Translations under genes and position numbers: made by a program
Source of the DNA: Synergistaceae bacterium
Lineage (GTDB): Bacteria; Synergistota; Synergistia; Synergistales; Aminobacteriaceae
DNA length: 44,766 nt
Reading direction: 5' to 3'
Assembly: GCA_031277095.1 (NCBI GenBank)
Contig: JAISLU010000049.1
Span: 1-44,766 of the forward strand
Part shown: positions 40,099 to 44,766 of the stretch, piece by piece
Layout: each line of letters starts with the position of its first letter
How positions within the stretch are numbered: position 1 is the stretch's first letter
Notes under the pieces: generated by a model
Database searches by the model: none
The model's input: the letters and a program-made list of their open reading frames with translations, nothing else
What the model was told of the DNA's origin: nothing

Positions 40099-42207
40099 AT
40101 GGATTTTTCCGTAGCCCACGAACTCCCGGGTCGTTTACGCCTTCGTTGCCCTGGGGGCTCGTTCACTCAGGCCGAAGGCGCCGTCATCGGCGCGATCTTG
40201 GAAACGCAGCCCGGGGTGACGGCCGTGACGGCATCCCATAGAACCGGTAGTTTACTGATTTATTATGAAGAGGACGCCCAAGGGGAAGTGCGCCGGTCGA
40301 TTCTGACGGCGGTGGGGCTTTTGGACAAAACCTTTTACGAAGGGATCGACGGTTCGTCTTTGATTCCTCAGGGACCGAGCCTGAGCGAGTCTTTGACATC
40401 GCTATTCGGCGGGGTGATAGGCCGGGCATTTTTGCCCCGGACGCTGCGTTACGGCCTCACCTTTCTTCGCTCCCTTCCTCTTTTGGGACGAGGGCTGCGC
40501 AGTTTGTTGCTGGGCGGGCGTCTCGACGTTTCCGTGCTGGATGCCTCCGCGGTGGGGGTGTCTCTTTTGCGCAGGGACTTCCGCACGGCCGCGGTGGTGA
40601 CGACGCTGCTGGCTCTGGGAGATCTGCTGGAGAGTTGGACCCATAAAAAATCGAAAGAAAGCCTTGCCGACAGCCTGGCCCTCAACATCGACAAGCTGTG
40701 GATACGCAGAGAGGGGCAGGAAGTGCAGATCCCCATGGTGGACCTTCGCATAGGGGACTTTGTGGTGGTCCGGGCAGGCAGCGTCATCCCGGTGGATGGC
40801 GTGGTTTCCGAGGGCAGCGCGAGAGTCAATCAGTCCACTATGACGGGAGAATCCGAACCCGTCCACCGTATCCCGGGGTTGTCCGTCTACGCCGGAACCG
40901 TGGTGGAGGAAGGGGAGCTGGTGGTCCGCGTCACGGCGTTCGACAGCGAAACCCGCATCCACAAGATCGCCGAGATGATCAACGAGTCCGAGGAATTAAA
41001 AGCCGCTGTCCAGAACCGCGCGGAAAAAATGGCGGATGCCATCGTCCCTTACAGCTTTCTGCTGGCGGGAGGTATCTACCTTTGGACCCGCGACGCCACC
41101 CGAGCTACGGCGGCGTTGTTGGTGGATTATTCCTGTGCCATCAAGCTCGCCACGCCTTTGGCCATCCTTTCCGCCATGAGAGAGGGCGCGAAACGAGGGG
41201 CTTTGGTGAAAGGCGGAAAGTTTCTGGAAGCCCTTGCCGCCGCGGATACCGTCGTTTTCGATAAAACGGGAACGCTCACCGTTTCCGCCCCCAGCGTGGC
41301 CAAGGTCATACCCTTCCAGGGCTATACACGAGAGATGGTCCTTCGCGACGCCGCTTGCCTGGAAGAACATTTCCCCCATTCCATCGCCCGCGCCGTGGTA
41401 AAACAGGCCGAAAAAGAGGGGCTTTCCCACAGAGAGGAGCATTCCACCGTTGAGTACGCGGTGGCTCACGGAATCGCGTCCCGGCTTCGGGGCGAGAAGG
41501 TGTCGATCGGCAGCGCCCATTTCGTGTTCGAGGATGAGGGCGTGACCTGCACACCGGAACAGCAGGAGATCATCGATCGCGAGACCGAGAAATACTCCGT
41601 CTTGTTTCTGGCCATAGGTGGAAGGCTCACGGGAATGCTGTGCATCGAGGACCCTTTGCGAAAGGATGCCTTCGACATTGTGAAGCGCCTGCACGAGGTG
41701 GGGATAAACCGCGTCGTGATGCTGACAGGGGACAGTCTCCGCGCCGCGAAAAACGTGGCGGAAACTATCGGCATCGACGAGGTCCAAGCCCAGCTTCTCC
41801 CCGCGGACAAAACGACGGTGGTCAAAGGTTTGCAAGGCGCTGGAAAAATGGCTGGGAAAGTGATCATGGTGGGCGACGGGGTGAACGACTCTCCGGCGCT
41901 GGCTGCGGCGGACGTGGGCATCGCCATGTGCGCCGGCGCCGACATCGCCCAAGCGGTGGCGGACGTGATTTTGTCGGAAAACCGCCTCCATGCTCTTATC
42001 GACGTGCGTAGGCTGGGAACGGGAGTGATGGAAAAGATCTATCGGAACTACGCCTTCATCATCGGCGCGAACTCCCTCTTGCTGGCTTTGGGGCTCAGCG
42101 GAGCGATCACGCCTGCCGCGTCCGCGCTCCTTCACAACCTGGCCACCATCGGAGCCAGTATTTACAGCCTGACTCCCGTTCTCGACAACGACAGAGGAAA
42201 ATCATGA
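40099..42207 (+). CDS. P1B-like metal-transporting ATPase with SCA membrane motif
   Basis: 702 residues. Residues 1-60 form a degenerate heavy-metal-associated-like domain (PGRLRLRCPGG ... TGSLLIYY) without the CxxC metal site. The P-ATPase core is complete: TGES at 249-252, DKTGT with Asp388 as phosphorylation site, and GDGVNDSPA at 592-600. Two places are unusual. The membrane metal motif reads DYSCAIKLATP (Ser345-Cys346-Ala347) instead of CPC or SPC. The nucleotide-domain HP motif reads HFPHS. Such variants occur in CtpC-like manganese/zinc-type pumps, so the ion cannot be assumed to be copper. The operon is DUF6110 - ATPase - small domain protein, with an ATGA overlap at the end. Confidence 0.9.
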   Translation: MDFSVAHELPGRLRLRCPGGSFTQAEGAVIGAILETQPGVTAVTASHRTGSLLIYYEEDAQGEVRRSILTAVGLLDKTFYEGIDGSSLIPQGPSLSESLTSLFGGVIGRAFLPRTLRYGLTFLRSLPLLGRGLRSLLLGGRLDVSVLDASAVGVSLLRRDFRTAAVVTTLLALGDLLESWTHKKSKESLADSLALNIDKLWIRREGQEVQIPMVDLRIGDFVVVRAGSVIPVDGVVSEGSARVNQSTMTGESEPVHRIPGLSVYAGTVVEEGELVVRVTAFDSETRIHKIAEMINESEELKAAVQNRAEKMADAIVPYSFLLAGGIYLWTRDATRATAALLVDYSCAIKLATPLAILSAMREGAKRGALVKGGKFLEALAAADTVVFDKTGTLTVSAPSVAKVIPFQGYTREMVLRDAACLEEHFPHSIARAVVKQAEKEGLSHREEHSTVEYAVAHGIASRLRGEKVSIGSAHFVFEDEGVTCTPEQQEIIDRETEKYSVLFLAIGGRLTGMLCIEDPLRKDAFDIVKRLHEVGINRVVMLTGDSLRAAKNVAETIGIDEVQAQLLPADKTTVVKGLQGAGKMAGKVIMVGDGVNDSPALAAADVGIAMCAGADIAQAVADVILSENRLHALIDVRRLGTGVMEKIYRNYAFIIGANSLLLALGLSGAITPAASALLHNLATIGASIYSLTPVLDNDRGKS

Positions 42208-42497
42208 TCGAAAGTTTCATCGAGGGCCGAGTGCGTCTGCGTTCGCCCTTGTTCGCCGACGAGGCGTTTGCGGAACGTTTGAAATCGGAACTCCTGGCAA
42301 TAGACGGCGTACAGAAAGTGGAGATAAACCCGCGGACAAAGGGTTTGTTGCTGGAGTACGACAAGCATCGCCTGCCCCTGTCTCGCCTCACCCGGGTTTC
42401 TTCCCTTTTCGCACAAATGAACGATCACCTGCCCATCGAAAAACGCATCCCTGCTCTCGAAATTTTCATGAAGGACCTGCGAGAAGCACTGTCTTGA
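42204..42497 (+). CDS. Stand-alone HMA_2-like domain protein
   Basis: 97 residues, starting within the ATPase stop codon (ATGA). It repeats the layout of the ATPase N-terminus: EGRVRLRSPLF, then LLAIDGVQKVEINPRTKGLL, then LEYD. This indicates the same ferredoxin-like fold without CxxC. It may regulate or dock onto the pump rather than carry metal. The tail (LEIFMKDLREALS) is an added helix. Confidence 0.75.
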   Translation: MIESFIEGRVRLRSPLFADEAFAERLKSELLAIDGVQKVEINPRTKGLLLEYDKHRLPLSRLTRVSSLFAQMNDHLPIEKRIPALEIFMKDLREALS

Positions 42498-42521
42498 CGC
42501 AACCACACTCACGAAGCGGGT

Positions 42522-42559
42522 ACACCCCCACTACCCCGGCGAAAGTTCAGGGTGTTTTT
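42522..42559 (+). terminator. Candidate terminator of the ATPase operon
   Basis: ACACCC (42522-42527) pairs with GGGTGT (42550-42555), followed by four more T. The loop is long (22 nt), so confidence is low. It lies between convergent genes. Confidence 0.35.
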
Positions 42560-42591
42560 CCTGTTTTCGCTCTCTTTGATTTCAAAATACT

Positions 42592-42885
42592 TTATGTTTT
42601 GCTTTTACGCTTGGGATTTCGAGGAAACCAGCCTTTTTCAACCCGCTTTGTCTGCTCTTTCAGCTCCAAAATCGACCAGAGGCAAGTGCATCCAAGAACG
42701 CCGAGGGCGGACGCCAGGATCGTCTGACGGACGAAACAGGATAAAGCGAGCGCGGCAATCCCGGCCAGCAAAAACAGCGGCCATATCTTCTCGGTGAAGT
42801 AATATTCACCCTTGATGACGATGGGATGGAAAATGCCTATAATGAGAAACGCAATGACGCCGATACTCAGCCCCTCGAATCTCAT
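42592..42885 (-). CDS. DUF4491 family membrane protein
   Basis: 97 residues. Three membrane helices; begins FEGLSIGVIAFLIIGIFHP, with IKGEYYF, and ends KRVEKGWFPRNPKRK. These are all diagnostic of DUF4491, a small protein common in anaerobes, of unknown function. It lies 7 nt after the DUF4405 gene and is the last gene of the exported-flavodoxin cluster. Confidence 0.9.
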   Translation of the reverse strand: MRFEGLSIGVIAFLIIGIFHPIVIKGEYYFTEKIWPLFLLAGIAALALSCFVRQTILASALGVLGCTCLWSILELKEQTKRVEKGWFPRNPKRKSKT

Positions 42886-42892
42886 TGTGTAT

Positions 42893-43582
42893 CTATGATC
42901 GCCTTTCCCTTTGTTTCATTGCCCGGCGATAAGCCAACAATTTCAAAGCGTAGTGAGTTACGCAGACATAAACACCCATGATGGCCAGATTGCTGGTGAA
43001 AAAAAGAACGGCGGGCCTCTCGGGATTCCAGAAGTCGAAAGAATAACCCAGGAACAATTTCGCTCCCATTGCCCGGTCGAAAGAGGCGTACACTCCATAA
43101 ATGACGATCAATGCCGTAACAGTCCGCATTAGGATCGTCCAAACAGGGCGTGCGCTTTTTGTCATTCTAGCGATGACGCCCATGATCATTTCCCAGTGCA
43201 TACCGACATGCACGGCTATCAAGATAAGCCCCCAATACGCCGCGAGGGTATGCGCCTGTCTGATTTGCATTCCTCCACTGAACCCCATGAAAGCGAAAAC
43301 CGTTCTGGAAAGCAACATTCCGCTTATCATCAGCGCCGTCATCGTGGCTAAAAGAAGTAGATTGACGGCTGTGTTCATCATTCGCCTGAAATCGTACTTC
43401 CCCCTGAAAAGACCTCTATACCAGCGCCAGTTGACGGCGTTATGGACAACAAACAAGATGAAAACGGCAATACCGATCCATTCGTGAGTCACGTCTCCTG
43501 TAATGCGGTAAGCCGTCGCGAACAGGAGAAGCGCCGTCATGCCTAAGTCGATAACCAATCTGACGATCAAGCTGAAAGGCAT
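42893..43582 (-). CDS. DUF4405 family membrane protein, cytochrome b-like
   Basis: 229 residues with about six membrane helices. Several His sit in or near helices (VHNAVNWRWY, QAHTLAAYW, VHVGMHWEM, THYALK), as in membrane di-heme proteins. DUF4405 proteins are often encoded next to extracytoplasmic flavin proteins, and here the next gene upstream codes for an exported flavodoxin. An electron-transfer role across the membrane is therefore plausible. Heme binding is inferred from the His pattern, not shown. Confidence 0.82.
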   Translation of the reverse strand: MPFSLIVRLVIDLGMTALLLFATAYRITGDVTHEWIGIAVFILFVVHNAVNWRWYRGLFRGKYDFRRMMNTAVNLLLLATMTALMISGMLLSRTVFAFMGFSGGMQIRQAHTLAAYWGLILIAVHVGMHWEMIMGVIARMTKSARPVWTILMRTVTALIVIYGVYASFDRAMGAKLFLGYSFDFWNPERPAVLFFTSNLAIMGVYVCVTHYALKLLAYRRAMKQRERRS

Positions 43583-43610
43583 TTTTATGATTTGCTTCTG
43601 ACCGATTTCC

Positions 43611-44180
43611 CTACCTGATCATTCCCAATCCCCTGAGCCAAGCCGTTACGTCGTCCTCGGCGCTTTTTACCTTTCCGCCGCGAATCGCGAGACCCTCACG
43701 AACTGTCGATTGCGGGCAAAGTTTTTCGATGTCGCTGACGCTTCGTCCCAATCCGCTTCCTTCGTGGGTGCAGAATGGAATGATAGTTTTCCCCGAAAAA
43801 TCATAGGACTCGAGAAAAGTAAACAGCACCATCGGGAGCGTCTCAAACCAGTTGGGATAACCGAGGAAGATCGTATCGTAGGAATCCATGTCACTCACCC
43901 GCTCGGCAAGCAGGGGCCGGGCGTTGTCCCTTTGCTCGAGCTGAGCTTGATTCACTAGCGCGTTGTAGTCTGTGGTATAGGGAGTTGCCGTTTTGATTTC
44001 AAATAAATCGCCTCCAATTGTTTTATGAATCTGCTCCGCGATAATGTGAGTGTCACTAACCCAGGAAAAAAAAGCGACAAGAATCTTTTTTTCCTGCTCT
44101 TCCGCCGCGAAACACGGGCCATCCCCAGTCATCAAAAAAACGATTGATACCATCAGCACCATTCTCAAAAATGTTTGCAT
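43611..44180 (-). CDS. Exported flavodoxin
   Basis: 189 residues from the ATG at 44178-44180, placed after AGGAGGG. The N-terminus is a signal peptide (hydrophobic MVLMVSIVFLMTG, cleavage near CFA-AEEQ). The mature part is a flavodoxin of the small FMN type: KILVAFFSWVSDTHIIAEQI (a variant FMN phosphate loop), then FLGYPNWFETLPMVLFTFLE and PFCTHEGSGLG. Most flavodoxins are cytoplasmic, so export is notable. It probably exchanges electrons with the DUF4405 membrane protein encoded 28 nt downstream. Confidence 0.88.
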   Translation of the reverse strand: MQTFLRMVLMVSIVFLMTGDGPCFAAEEQEKKILVAFFSWVSDTHIIAEQIHKTIGGDLFEIKTATPYTTDYNALVNQAQLEQRDNARPLLAERVSDMDSYDTIFLGYPNWFETLPMVLFTFLESYDFSGKTIIPFCTHEGSGLGRSVSDIEKLCPQSTVREGLAIRGGKVKSAEDDVTAWLRGLGMIR

Positions 44181-44481
44181 GGTGAATCCCTCCTGTTATT
44201 TGTCGTTCTTATTTGTAATTACAATAAGTATTCCGTTTTTTCACCTCAATACTCATGAATAAAAGCTCAAACAGCCTTCGATATTTCTTTACTTTGTTCG
44301 TACTATAAATTATGCATTGGGTATTATTTTAACCTTTTGTTTGGAATAGGTAAAGAAGGAAGGTCATTTAAATTCTCAACGATAAAATAATGATAAAAGG
44401 CATGATAATTTCATTGGCTGTGCCAGAGTATCATTCGTCGCTTTTTGTACTCAATATGTCCACAAAGGAAGCTGAACGGGC
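44181..44481. other. Upstream region of the flavodoxin cluster
   Basis: About 300 bp, AT-rich, no gene. On the minus strand TTGAGG and TATTGT 17 bp apart (about 44221-44249) form a weak promoter. The remainder shows nothing I can interpret. Confidence 0.4.
44213..44224. promoter_or_regulatory. 12-bp perfect palindrome in front of the flavodoxin gene
   Basis: TTGTAATTACAA overlaps the -10 region of the weak predicted promoter and lies 33-44 bp upstream of the ATG. It may be a repressor half-site pair. It is short, so it could also be chance in AT-rich DNA. Confidence 0.35.
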
Positions 44482-44766
44482 TTACCAGGCTTTGGGCTTG
44501 AAGCCCTCGGGCACGTCGATGGTCATGGTATCGCCGGTTTGAGCTATGACGTATAAGCCGTTTTTCAGGGCGAACTTTCTTACATTTTCTGAAATGATCG
44601 CTCCCGCCACAGCTCCATAAAATTTTCGCGAGTCTTTACGGGCGTCTGCGTAAACGCGAAGTTTTTTCATCCGGTTCATGTGGTCACTCACGTCGTCGGT
44701 CTTCAGATTCGCCTTCACCTCTACCGCCACTGCACAGTCCCCGTTTTCCAAAAAGAGGTCGATCTC
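44482..44766 (-). CDS. PD-(D/E)XK-like protein, C-terminal part only
   Basis: The frame enters from the right edge and ends at 44482. The 94 visible residues begin EIDLFLENGDCAVAVEVK and run through DHMNRMKKLRVYADAR and FYGAVAGAIIS to a short basic end. The acidic residue and E.K pair, and the order of the following strands, match the C-terminal half of the protein at 17794-18393 (AEVDILLENNERIMAVEVK). They are paralogues of the same nuclease-like family. The start and any coiled coil lie outside the window. Confidence 0.7.
   Translation of the reverse strand, partial: EIDLFLENGDCAVAVEVKANLKTDDVSDHMNRMKKLRVYADARKDSRKFYGAVAGAIISENVRKFALKNGLYVIAQTGDTMTIDVPEGFKPKAW

Overview
The window (about 45 kb) most probably comes from a member of the Synergistota (Synergistetes): anaerobic amino-acid and peptide fermenters. 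The strongest sign is the C-terminus of the surface dipeptidase at 1524-3284. A Gly-rich linker, a Cys, a short hydrophobic helix and a final KKRS match the Synergist-CTERM sorting tail described for that phylum. The gene content agrees: oligopeptide, branched-chain amino-acid and TRAP uptake systems, several peptidases and amidohydrolases, PLP and Fe-alcohol dehydrogenase enzymes, and no respiratory complexes. No rRNA, tRNA or CRISPR array was seen.

Layout. 1-3718 is an accessory edge: a truncated secreted protein, 28-bp palindromes, an orphan ribbon-helix-helix antitoxin, two MITE-like inverted-repeat elements and, between them, the surface dipeptidase. 3719-11550 (minus strand) is a peptide-scavenging block: OppBCDF plus OppA, an Ala-Glu-type dipeptide epimerase and a class-A beta-lactamase-like serine hydrolase. 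11592-16274 (minus) continues without a clear break into a TRAP transporter (dctPQM) and panE-panB. A divergent PucR-type regulator (16501) and an AT-rich PD-(D/E)XK-like gene follow. 18856-25684 (plus) is one compact operon: class III aminotransferase, M20 hydrolase, YhdT, a PanF-like Na+ symporter, an exported P1/S58 peptidase and an iron alcohol dehydrogenase. 25905-27198 is an unknown secreted protein behind a strong promoter and a long structured leader. Then come nhaC with a metallo-beta-lactamase protein, a frameshifted M20D amidohydrolase, a secreted multidomain protein, the livKHMGF operon, a chemoreceptor, a decayed VapB, a metal-type P-ATPase with two small partners, and an exported flavodoxin/DUF4405/DUF4491 cluster. 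The right edge cuts a second PD-(D/E)XK-like gene.

How the parts may work together. Peptides, including cell-wall peptides, would be cut outside the cell, imported by Opp and epimerised or hydrolysed inside. The most interesting inference is that panB-panE (without panC or panD), the YhdT/PanF importer, an amidohydrolase, a P1-family peptidase, an omega-aminotransferase and an Fe-alcohol dehydrogenase, grouped around a PucR regulator, form a catabolic route for pantothenate or beta-alanyl compounds rather than a biosynthetic one. This is a hypothesis.

A second window-wide signal is structural. At least fourteen gene junctions carry short tandem duplications (period 8-16 bp, 2-4 copies) placed on stop codons, Shine-Dalgarno regions or the first codons of the next gene.
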